Of a stretch of 64,000 nucleotides of DNA, positions 10,878-21,169 are shown piece by piece. Origin of the DNA: Tubulanus polymorphus (lineage: Eukaryota > Nemertea > Palaeonemertea > Tubulaniformes > Tubulanidae). Made by a program: the position numbers and the translations under genes. Position 1 is the stretch's first letter, and each line of letters starts with the position of its first letter. The notes under the pieces are model-generated. The model made no database searches. It was not told the origin of the DNA and was given only the letters and a program-made list of their open reading frames with translations. The stretch spans positions 4,007,855 through 4,071,854 of the forward strand of contig NC_134030.1 of assembly GCF_964204645.1 (NCBI RefSeq), given 5' to 3'.

Positions 10878-11715
10878 CACTGGTTTGCAATATACTTAAC
10901 CCTAATTGGTCGCAGCTGTTACAATCATCTCAACAACGATTGAACATACTTTCCCCTTATTAGTTTGAAGTATAATTCCCCCTCCCTGGTTGCAGTTCAC
11001 TTTATTGGTTGCAGCTATGAACAATCATCTCAATGATTGAGCATACTTTCTCCTCATTAGTTTGAGGTATAATTCCCCCTCCCTGGTTGCAGTTCACTTT
11101 ATTGGTTGCAGCTATGAACAATCATCTCAATGATTGAGCATACTTTCGCCTCATTAGTTTGAGGTATAATTCCCCCTCACTGGTTGCAGTTCACCTCATT
11201 TGTTGCAGCTATGAACAATCATCTCAATGATTGAGCATACTTTCTCCTCATTAGTTTGAGGTATAAGTCCCCCTCACTGGTTGCAGTTCACCTCATTTGT
11301 TGCAGCTATGAACAATCATCTCAATGATTGAGCATACTTTCTCCTCATTAGTTTGAGGTATAATTCCCCCTCACTGGTTGCAGTTCACCTCATTTGTTGC
11401 AGCTATGAACAATCATCTCAATGATTGAGCATACTTTCTCCTCATTAGTTTGAGGTATCAGTCCCCCTCACTGGTTGCAGTTCACCTCATTTGTTGCAGC
11501 TATGAACAATCATCTCAATGATTGAGCATACTTTCTCCTCATTAGTTTGAGGTATAATTCCCCCTCACTGGTTGCAGTTCACTTTATTTGTTGCAGCTAT
11601 GAACAATCATCTCAATGATTGAGCATACTTTCTCCTTATTAGTTCGCAATATAATTCCCCCTCACTGGTTGCAGTTCACTTTATTGGTTGCAGCTATGAA
11701 CAATCATCTCAGTAT
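10878..11715. repeat. 97-bp minisatellite, 9 copies (unit 1)
   Basis: 'gcagctatgaacaatcatc' recurs every 97 bp (11011, 11108, 11205 … 11690), with a diverged first copy at 10912. Each unit contains CAATCATctcaATGATTG, a 7-bp perfect stem with a 4-nt loop. Acceptor-like 'ttgttgcag' and donor-like 'gag|gtataa' strings also occur, but the implied intron would be too short. Confidence 0.95.
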
Positions 11716-12260
11716 ACTTTCCCCTCGCTGGTTCATTGGTTGCAGTTTTCAACTTTGGTTTGATGATGATGAATGTTGGTTCTGTAAACAGCTCTACGCG
11801 AGCAGTTGTCAAAATGTTGAAGTCTTTGCCAGACATGGGTTTGATCTCTCTAAGAAAAAGCTAAAAGGGTTTCGATTAGAATACAGCACCTAATATCAAA
11901 AGTCTAGAAAAGACTGATTTACATTTGTAAAAACGCTGTGAAAGGTGTATCGCTAGATTTCTCACATGACTCCTCTCTCTCCTCTGACAAATAAGTAAGA
12001 CACAAATCTTTTGTTGACTGCTGAATCAATTGATAGTAGTGAAAGTTTAGTGTTCAGATACAATGAAAGTGTGAAGTTGAGTTTTAAACGTTATGTTAGG
12101 TACATGTACATGCCTCCTCTCTCTCTCTCTCTCGCCTCTCCTCTCTCTCATAAACAATTAAATAAGACACTCAATTGTTTGTATACATTTAGTTTTTTGC
12201 TGTGGTTTTCTCAATAGAAAAGTTTGAACTGCTCATTGATTGCAGCTCATTTCAAACTAT
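11716..12260. other. Stretch with no recognisable gene
   Basis: Non-repetitive DNA with a CT microsatellite near 12113-12150. Unit 1 has about 70 bp around 11800-11870 that is absent from unit 2, where 'ctctacgcg' joins directly to 'gtttcgattag'. The ORF across it lacks homology I recognise and its frame is not kept in unit 2. Confidence 0.5.
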
Positions 12261-12264
12261 GATA

Positions 12265-12495
12265 AAAGTGAGGTAAAAGTGGGTGAATTACTGCTAAATC
12301 AATTGGTAGTGATGAAAGTTAAGTGTTAAAAACACTGTGAGTGAATTAATTACTGCTTAATCAATTAGTAGTGATGAAAGTTAAGTGTTAAAAACACTCT
12401 GGGTGAATTACTGCTAAATCCATTGGTGGTGATGGAAATTAAGTGTTACAAAACACTGTGGTTAAATTACTGCTAAATCAACCTGACCTTCTTGA
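12265..12495. repeat. ~60-bp repeats with AGTGTT/AACACT hairpin, 3-4 copies (unit 1)
   Basis: Imperfect copies of 'gtgaattactgctaaatca … gatgaaagttaagtg'. The repeats carry AGTGTTaaaAACACT, a 6-bp perfect inverted pair with a 3-nt loop; the last copy has a slightly different loop. Unit 2 counterpart at about 44325-44550. Confidence 0.8.
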
Positions 12496-12584
12496 ATTGT
12501 CAAGTAGAACTGTGAGGTACAAGGAATTGTCAGTGACTTACAACACTGATAGCTGCCTTATTCAAATACTGCTCGTTGCTGCTG

Positions 12585-15235
12585 TGTGTTTTTGATTTAG
12601 AGGTGATATTGAGAATTGTATCTCTTTCCCTTACCTTCGCATATTACTACATTAAACATTATTACAATAGAATTATTACATTAAACATTATAACATCATG
12701 AATCATTACATAATTACATTATCAAATTACACTGATGACCTCCTTCAATACTGCTGTTTGCTGCTGGGTGTTAATTGATACACTCCGTTATGGGGTGATA
12801 TTGAGTGCAGGAGTCTCCTCCTTCCTTCTTCAACTGTCATGTAGAAACGTGACAAACGGACTGAATTATCAGTGTGTTACATCACTGATGACCTCCTTTA
12901 ATATTGCTGCTTGCTGCTGGGTGTTAATTCTTTGATTTAGAGGTGATATTGAGAATTGTTTCTCTTTCCCTTACCTTCTTGAATTATTACATTAAACATT
13001 ATTACAATAGAATTATTACATTAAACATTATAACATCATGAATCATCCTCCTTAAATACTGCTGCTTGCTGCTGGGTGTTAATTGATACACTCTGTTTTG
13101 GGGTGATATTGGGTGCAGGAGTCTCCCCCTTCCTTCTTCAACTGCCATGTAGAAACGTGACAAACCAACTGAATAATCAGTGTGTTACAACACTGATGAC
13201 CTCCTTTAATACTGCTGCTTGCTGCTGGGTGTTAATTGATACACTCAGTTTCGGGGTGATATTGGGTGCAGGAGTCTCCTCCTTCCTTCTTCAACTGTCA
13301 TGTAGCAGTTTGACAAACGGACTGAATTATCAGTGTGTTACATCACTGATGACCTCCTTTAATACTGCTGTTTGCTGCTGGGTGTTAATTGATACACTCT
13401 GTTTTGGGGTGATATTGAGTGCAGAAGTCTCCTCCTTCCTCCTTCAACTGTCATGTAGAAACGTGACAAACGAACTGTATCATCAGTGTGTTACATCACT
13501 GATGACCTCCTTCAATACTGCTGCTTGCTGCTGGGTGTTAATTGATACACTTCGTTTTGGGGTGATATTGAGCGCAGGAGTCTCCTCCTTCCTCCTTCAA
13601 CTGTCATGTAGAAACGTGACAAACGAACTGAATTATCAGTGTGTTACATCACTGATGACCTCCTTTAATACTGCTGCTTGCTGCTGGGTGTTAATTCTTT
13701 GATTTAGAGGTGATATTGAGAATTGTTTCTCTTTCCCTTACCTTCTTGAATTATTACATTCAACATTATTACAATAGAATTATTACATTAAACATTATAA
13801 CATCATGAATCATCCTCCTTAAATACTGCTGCTTGCTGCTGGGTGTTAATTGATACACTCTGTTTTGGGGTGATATTGGGTGCAGGAGTCTCCTCCTTCC
13901 TTCTTCAACTGCCATGTAGAAACGTGACAAACGAACTGAATTATCAGTGTGTTACAACACTGATGACCTCCTTTAATACTGCTGCTTGCTGCTGGGTGTT
14001 AATTGATACACTCAGTTTTGGGGTGATATTGGGTGCAGGAGTCTCCTCCTTCCTTCTTCAACTGTCATGTAGCAGTTTGACAAACGGACTGAATTATCAG
14101 TGTGTTACATCACTGATGACCTCCTTTAATACTGCTGCTTGCTGCTGGGTGTTAATTGATACACTCTGTTTTGGGGTGATATTGAGTTCAGGAGTCTCCT
14201 CCTTCCTTCATCAACTGTCATGTAGAAACGTGACAAACGGACTGAATTATCAGTGTGTTACAACACTGATGACCTCCTTCAATACTGCTGCTTGCTGCTG
14301 GGTGTTAATTCTTTGATTTAGAGGTGATATTGAGAATTGTTTCTCTTTCCCTTACCTTCTTGAATTATTACATTAAACATAATTACAATAGAATTATTAC
14401 ATTAAACATTATAACATCATGAATCATTACATAATTACATTATCAAATTACACTGATGACCTCCTTTAATACTGCTGCTTGCTGCTGGGTGTTAATTGAT
14501 ACACTTCGTTTTGGGGTGATATTGAGCGCAGGAGTCTCCTCCTTCCTCCTTCAACTCTCACGTAGAAACGTGACAAACGGACTGAATTTTCAGTGTGTTA
14601 CAACACTGATGGCCTCCTTTAATACTGCTGCTTGCTGCTGGGTGTTAATTGATACACTCTGTTTTGGGGTGATATTGAGTGCAGGAGTCTCCTCCTTCCT
14701 TCGTCAACTGTCATGTAGAAACGTGACAAACGGACTGAATTGTCAGTGTGTTACATCACTGATGACCTCCTTCAATACTGCTGCTTGCTGCTGGGTGTTA
14801 ATTGATACACTTCGTTTTGGGGTGATATTGAGCGCAGGAGTCTCCTCCTTCCTCCTTCAACTCTCATGTAGAAACGTGACAAACGGACTGAATTGTCAGT
14901 GTGTTACAACACTGATGGCCTCCTTAAATACTGCTGCTTGCTGCCGGGTGTTAATTGATACACTCTGTTTTGGGGTGATATTGAGTGCAGGAGTCTCCTC
15001 CTTCCTTCGTCAACTGTCATGTAGAAACGTGACAAACGAACTGAATTATCAGTGTGTTACAACACTGACGACCTCCTTATATACTGCTGCTTGCTGCTGG
15101 GTGTTAATTGATACACTCTGTTTTGGGGTGATAATGAGTTAAGGAGTCTCCTCCTTCCTTCTTCAACTGTCATGTAGAAACGTGACAAAAGAACTGAATT
15201 ATCAGTGTGTTACAACACTGATGACCTCCTTTAAT
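12585..15235. repeat. 153-bp minisatellite with higher-order spacers (unit 1)
   Basis: About 14 copies of a 153-bp unit ('cagtgtgttacatcactgatg' at 13331, 13484, 13637 …). Blocks of units are separated by ~120-150-bp spacers ('gatttagaggtgatattgag … attacattaaacatt') near 12929, 13695 and 14308. Because 153 is 51 codons, one plus-strand frame stays open through each block and ends at the spacer (…WVLIL stop). Every unit has CAGTG/CACTG, extended to CAGTGT/ACACTG in the 'acaacactg' variants. A repeat protein is possible but unproven. Confidence 0.95.
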
Positions 15236-15242
15236 TTTAAAT

Positions 15243-16985
15243 TTGAATTCTAAATTATTCAAAAGAGCTATCCATTGATAGCTTTGTGGTGGTTGTATCA
15301 TTAAAATGGCGCTGGTGTTGGGTCTGTGTACATATTGTATCATATGTCGGTGAATTGGGATTGATTATTTTGTTTCCTGATCGTCCTTATTGCGACTTTA
15401 CGTTTTAAATGTATGAATATTCAAAAGAGCTATCCATTGATAGCTTTGTGGTGGTTGCATCTTTGAAATGTCGTTGGTGTTGGTTCTGTGTACATATTGT
15501 ATCATATGTCGCTGAATTATGATTGATTATTTTGTTTCCTGATCGTCCTTATTGCGACTTTACGTTTTAAATGTATAAATATTCAAAGGAGCTATCCATT
15601 GATAGCTTTGTGGTGGTTGTATCTTTGAAATGTCGCTGGTGTTGGATCTCTATATATTGAATCATATGTCGCTGAATTATGATTGTTTCTGCTTCCCGAT
15701 TGTCCTCATTAGGACTTAATGTTTAGAATTTGAAAATATTGAAAAGAGTTATCCATTGATAGCTTTGTGGTGGTTGTATCTTTCAAATGTCGCTGGTGTT
15801 GGTTCAGTGTATATATTGTAATATATGTCGGTGAATTGGGATTGATTATTTTGTTTCCTGATCGTCCTATAACGACTTAATGTTTTAAATGTATAAATAT
15901 TCAAAAGAGCTATCCATTGATAGCTTTGTGGTGGTTTGCATCTTTGAAATGTCGCTGGTGTTGGTTCTGTATATATTGAATCATATGTCGCTGAATTATG
16001 ATTGATTCTGTTTCCTGATCGTCCTTATAACGACTTAAAGTTTTGAATGTATAAATATTCAAAGCAGCTATCCATCGATAGCTTTGTGGTGGTTGTATCA
16101 TTGATATCTCGCTGGTGTTGGTTCTGTGTACATATTGTATCATATGTAGCTGAATTTTGATTGATTCTTTTTCCTGATCATCCTTATAACGACTTAAAGT
16201 TTTAAATGTATAAATACTCAAATCAGCTATCCATCGATAGCTTTGTGGTGGTTGTATCATTGAAATGTCGCTGGTGTTGGTTCAATGTATATATTGTGAT
16301 ATATGTCGGTGAATTGGGATTGATTATTTTGTTTCCTGATCGTCCTTATTGCGACTTTACGTTTTAAATGTATGAATATTCAAAAGAGCTATCCATTGAT
16401 AGCTTTGTGGTGGTTGCATCTTTGAAATGTCGCTGGTGTTGGTTCTGTGTACATATTGTATCGTATGTCGCTGAATTATGATTGATTCTGTTTCCTGATC
16501 GTCCTTATAACGACTTAAAGTTTTAAATGTATAAATATTCAAAGGAGCTATCCATCGATAGCTTTGTGGTGGTTGTATCTTTGAAATGTCGCTGGTGTTG
16601 GTTCAGTGTATATATTGTAATATATGTCGATTAATTGGGATTGATTATTTTGTTTCCTGATCGTCCTTATTGCGACTTTACGTTTTAAATGTATAAATAT
16701 TCAAGGTGCTATCCATTGATAGCTTTGTCGTGGTTGCATCTTTGAAATGTCGTTGGTGTTGGTTCTGTGTACATATTGTATCATATGTCGCTGAATTACG
16801 ATTGATTCTGCTTCCCGAATGTCCTCATTACGACTAAACATTTAGATTGTAAAAATATTCAAAAGAGCTATCCATTGATAGCTTTGTGGTGGTTGAATCT
16901 TTGAAATATCGCTGGTGTTGGTTCTGTGTATATATGGTATCAGCAAATTATCATTACATACAGAGTTGCGTTTTAAGATTGTTAT
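15243..16985 (+). repeat. ~160-bp hairpin repeat with PUF-type octamers, 11 copies (unit 1)
   Basis: Units of about 157-162 bp each contain AGCTATCcattGATAGCT (6-7-bp perfect stem, 4-nt loop) and, about 50 nt later, TGTACATA or TGTATATA. Ten of eleven units keep TGTANATA, and the main variation is C/T at the fifth, degenerate position of the Pumilio element. A diverged unit at about 16990 keeps the stem (GCTATCgtttGATAGC) although loop and flanks changed. Confidence 0.92.
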
Positions 16986-16999
16986 ATTCAAAGATGCTA

Positions 17000-18100
17000 T
17001 CGTTTGATAGCTTAACTTTGGTTCTTTGCACCTGAAGGTTGTCAGGTGTTATAAAAAAACACTAATAGTGGGGTTGAATTAAGTTACTACTTTCATAAGG
17101 CAGTCAAAGAAATTGTCCAAAAAGACCAATGAGGTTAAATTACATTGCTGCGTTATATCATGACTCAACTCATCTTCGTCGCCCTTTTTCTCTTGCGGAG
17201 GCCACCTTGTTTTACCGCAAGAATTCTGGTCCACCCTAACAAAGCTGAATATCGTTCAAGTCTTTGGGATGACAATTATCAGCTGGATTCTCCTTTCTGG
17301 ATACATGTTAACTGATATTCAATTTTTATCATTTTCTTCTTGCAAAAGTTCTTAATCAATATATAGGTGTAAAAGAATAATAGGTATGACAGAGTATAAA
17401 AGAATACGAGATATAAAAGAATGATGTAAAATAATTATAATGTCCTTTGAACTTTACATGTCAACTAAACAGTATGGGAAATACTGCTGCCTGTTAATTA
17501 CTACATTCTGTTTTAAGGGTGATGATTAAAATTTGGATGAATCATTACTTTGTTCAGTAGATGCGTTAGATAGCCCTTGAAGCAGCTAAACTGGGTCAGA
17601 GTGTTTTATCAATGCTGATAAACTCTAAACCTGAGTTAATAAAGCTTCAAAACATTGGAGCCAATTCTTTAAAAGTCTTGTCCATTATAGACTTAAAAGT
17701 GAAGATCGATCATCATAAACACCGGTGAAAACAATTGACGTCTCACTTAGTACCTGACGTCTCACTTTGCACTGGTGCATCCATGCACTAATGCACTTGC
17801 ATGAAATGGCACTAAATACATAAAGACACACAAATTGTGTTTATGTATTTTTCAGGGTATACACATGCACACCCGCGGGTCCATGTAGCGTGCTATCTTT
17901 CTTTGTTCGTGTGTGGAAATAATTTGTGAAAAGATTAAACACCCATTTTGTAGAGAAAAATGTGAAAGGTTAATGATTAATTGTAAAAGTGGTAGAAATT
18001 AAATGTGAAAATATCAATGTCTGAAATAATATAGTGAAGATTAAGTCGCAGTGATTATAGAGAGATTGTAGTGTCAGATCAACCAGATCAGTTGTACTGA
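17000..18100. other. Single-copy stretch upstream of the non-coding exon array
   Basis: No gene is supportable. It includes 'gacgtctcactt' repeats (two in unit 1 near 17738-17766, three in unit 2 near 50247-50295) and an inverted pair AAATACATAAA…TTTATGTATTT around 17814-17850 that forms a bulged ~14-bp hairpin. Confidence 0.5.
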
Positions 18101-20190
18101 GTTATCTCCCTCAAAGTCAGGAGCAACGTGACAAAGAGTCACAGTGAAAGTTAACAGTTCCAGAGGAACATCGAGTCATGAGTCTGAACTGACTTTAAAT
18201 CAGGTATGATATTGAAATTGTATAAATCAATTTTCAAAGTCTCAAAATTGAAAATTATTCATATTTTGTGTTTTCTTGTAGCAAATATTGAGAGGTCCAA
18301 AGAACTGAGTCACCAGAGATGAGACAATCACCAGCCATCCGTTAGATGAATGTCGCCACTGAGATCAGTGGTACTGATTCATCTCCGTCAAAGTCAGCAA
18401 AAAAGTTACAGTCGCAAAGGAAAGTTAACAGTTCCAGAGGAACGTCGAGTCATTAGTCTGAACTGACTATAAATCAGGTATGATATTGAAATTATAGGGA
18501 TCAATTTTCAATGTCTCAAAATTAAGAATTATTCATGTTTTGTGTTTTCTTGTAGCAAATATTGACGAATAAAGTGTCACCAGAGATGAGACAATCACCA
18601 GGCATCAGTTAGATGAATGTCACCACTCAGATCAGTAGTAGTGAGTAATCTCCGTCAAAGTAGGGAACAAAGTTACTGAGTCACGAGGAAAGTTAACAGT
18701 TCCAACGGAACGTCGAGTCATTAGTCTGAACTGACTATAAATCAGGTATGTTAAGATACAGATAACATTGATTTCTTGTTTTAGGAAAAGTCCCAAACAT
18801 TATGATGGTTTGTTACATGTTTTCTTATAGCAAATCGTTAGACACGCAATACCAGAGGAATGATCAGTCATTGAACAGACTATAAGTCAGTCATAAAAAT
18901 GAAAATTACTCATATTTTTTGTTTTCTTGTAGCAAATGTGGAAAGGTTTACCGCAGAACTGATTGTCACCAGAGATGAGACAATCACCGGGCATCAGTTA
19001 GATGAATGTCACCACTGAGATCAGTAGTACTGAGTCAACTGCCTCAGTCAAGCTGCAAAGTAGAGTCACAAAGTTAACAGTTGCAAAGGAACGTCGAGTC
19101 ATTAGTCTGAACTGACTATAAATCAGGTATGATATTGAAAATTACATCAATTTTCAAGTCTTACATTATTCAAAATTATACATATTTTTTGTTTTCCTGT
19201 TGTAATAAGGAAATATCTAGAGATGGTATGTTACTACAAGATGGAAAAATACCTTCAGGGATTCACATGAATATTATCCCTTAGTTGAAAGGATGAAAGA
19301 ATGGATGAGTCATGAATCTGAATTGACTATAAATCAGGTATATATTGTAATAGATAGATTAATTTTATTGATTTAGTGATTGTTGAAACTATCCTTTAAA
19401 GTTCGTTGTTTGATTGTCTTGTAGGTGAAAATATGTGAAACATCTAATTAAACACGATGTTGGCGTTGCTGGAACTTGGAGAACACTAATGTGTTGCTGG
19501 AACTTGGAACTGTAATGCGTCGCTGGAACTTGGAGAACTCTAGTGCGTTGCTGGAACTTGAAGAATTCTAATGCGTTGCTGGAACTTGGAGAACTCAAAT
19601 GCGTTGCTGGAACTTGGAGAACACTAATGCGTTGCTGGAACTTGGAGAACTCTAATGCGTTGCTGGAACTTGGAACTCTAATGCGTTGCTGGAACTTGGA
19701 GAACACTTATGTGTTGCTGGAAATTGGAACTCCAATGCGTTGCTGGAACTTGGAGAACTCGAATGCGTTGCTGGAACTTGGAGAACTCTAATGCGTTGCT
19801 GGAACTTGGAGAACACTAATGTGTTGCTCGAACTTGGAGAACTCTAATGTGTTGCTCGAACTTAGAGAACTCTAATGCATGTTAAGACTTGGAGAATTAT
19901 TGTCTGGGTGCAACTGACCCTGTATGTGAACATGTGTGTTCAATTTGAATTTTATTTTAATTTAAATAAGACAAGTTAGAATATCTTTGATTGTTTCTAA
20001 AGAGTTTTTGATGTTGTTTTGAGGTGGAACTGAAATGCAGCAGTCAGTTCCGTAGTGTGTTTGAATATTGACATAACATGATGACTGACCTTGATTTATT
20101 TGTGTTGACTTCTGTCTGTGTTTGTTAATTACGACTGTTTTAATTCATTTGTTATTGCAAATACATATTTATTTCAATAAAATGGTATGA
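18100..20190 (+). ncRNA. Putative spliced non-coding transcript with repeated exons (unit 1)
   Basis: A ~270-bp repeat carries both a donor (aatcag|GTATGA/T) and an acceptor (ttttcttgtag|caaat), giving exons ending 18203, then 18282-18477, 18556-18745, 18933-19126, 19210-19337, and a last exon from 19425. Introns are 78-87 nt. One diverged unit at 18831 has lost its donor (cagTCAT). All three frames of the exons contain stops, so coding is unlikely. The last exon holds the 28-bp minisatellite and ends near AATAAA at 20176-20181. The repeated exons carry GTTCCagaGGAAC hairpins with loop changes (aac) that keep the stem. The 5' end is not identified; the TATA box at 6104 is a distant candidate. 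Transcription is inferred. Confidence 0.55.
19457..19885. repeat. 28-bp minisatellite (unit 1)
   Basis: Copies of 'tgcgttgctggaacttggag' plus 'aactctaa', with shorter variants lacking part of the spacer, about 16 copies. It lies in the putative last exon of the non-coding transcript. Open frames on both strands follow from the repeat and are not taken as genes. Confidence 0.9.
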
Positions 20191-20930
20191 GGATCTGTAG
20201 AGGAGCCGAGTCAACTTGGTGTTGAATAAGTAAAACGAGGTGGTTAGTACTTTATAGTTGTGACTTGTGTATTTGAAGTACCGGCACGAGCTTTTAGATT
20301 TATTGATTTCATGGTGTTTAAATGTTTAAATAAATTATATTGATTTAAAATGGTGTTTGATAATTGGTTGAAGTCTTTGTTTACTTATGTTTACTTATAT
20401 GATACATGTACATATTGAACTATTGATCACAACTACTGATCTATTCGTGGTTTAGTTGTTCGCTACAAATTGTTTTGTGGTTCTTTTTTCTGTAATCTAC
20501 AGTAGACTGGGCTCTTAACTCAAATCACATTAATCAAGTATAGTATCACATTGACTCAAGCTCTCCCTCTCTCTCTCCTCAACTGACTTGTTTGAATGGA
20601 TTTTAGTTAGAACTCGGGCTACTCATGGACATGTAAACTAGTTAAAGTCCAGATTATATTTACACTTTTATAAAGTGTAATGAGAGATAACTTCAGTAAA
20701 CTTTCACTTCAATTCGTGCCAATCTTGGTCTCAGTTCGTCCCAGTAAGGGCGAGCCGGTTTACTGTAGTGTTTGTCACCTTACCCCAGACCTGCTGGATT
20801 ACAATCTTATTTAAAGATGAATATTATAGACAGCAGATTGATACACTTTTATTTTACAAACAGAAGATGTGTCAGAAATAAACTAATCTAATAGAGGTTC
20901 ATAGTATACTGCGAGATGAGTTGATCCCTA
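20190..20930. other. Stretch with no recognisable gene
   Basis: AT-rich sequence downstream of the AATAAA at 20176, including a second AATAAA near 20330 and a CT-rich patch near 20562. Nothing further is supportable. Confidence 0.5.
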
Positions 20931-20937
20931 TACTGTA

Positions 20938-21160
20938 CAGAGGTGTCCCGGGTTCGAATCCAGTAATAACTGTCGCTGATTCAGAGTGGGCCTGATGCTG
21001 AATAGAAGATGTACAGGGATGTCCTGGGTTCGAACCCAGTAATCGCCGACACTGATTCAGAATGGCCCTGATGCTGAATAGAAGATTTACAGGGATGTCC
21101 TGGGTTCAAACCCAGTAATCACCGACACTGATTCAGAATGGGCCTGATGCTGAATAGGGG
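20938..21160. repeat. 76-bp repeat with Pol III B-box-like core, 3 copies (unit 1)
   Basis: GGTTCGAATCC at 20951, with related cores at 21027 and 21103 (period 76). Later copies form CTGGGttcgaaCCCAG, a 5-bp stem with a tRNA T-loop-like loop, and each copy also has ATTCAG…CTGAAT. No A box at proper spacing, so not a tRNA gene; a reiterated SINE-derived fragment is plausible. Confidence 0.75.
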
Positions 21161-21169
21161 ATCTATTGA

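Noticed and set aside
11615-11893. 92-codon ORF after the 97-bp array
   Set aside because: Its first part is minisatellite and about 70 bp of the remainder is absent in unit 2; no homology recognised.
13331-13700. CTGATGA and GAAAC strings in the 153-bp repeat as a hammerhead ribozyme
   Set aside because: The two core boxes are about 110 nt apart in the required order, with no stem II or stem III of proper size, so the catalytic fold is not supported.
15910-16542. Minus-strand ORFs across the ~160-bp array
   Set aside because: Open only because some repeats have lengths that preserve frame; neighbouring units shift frame and no conserved start exists.
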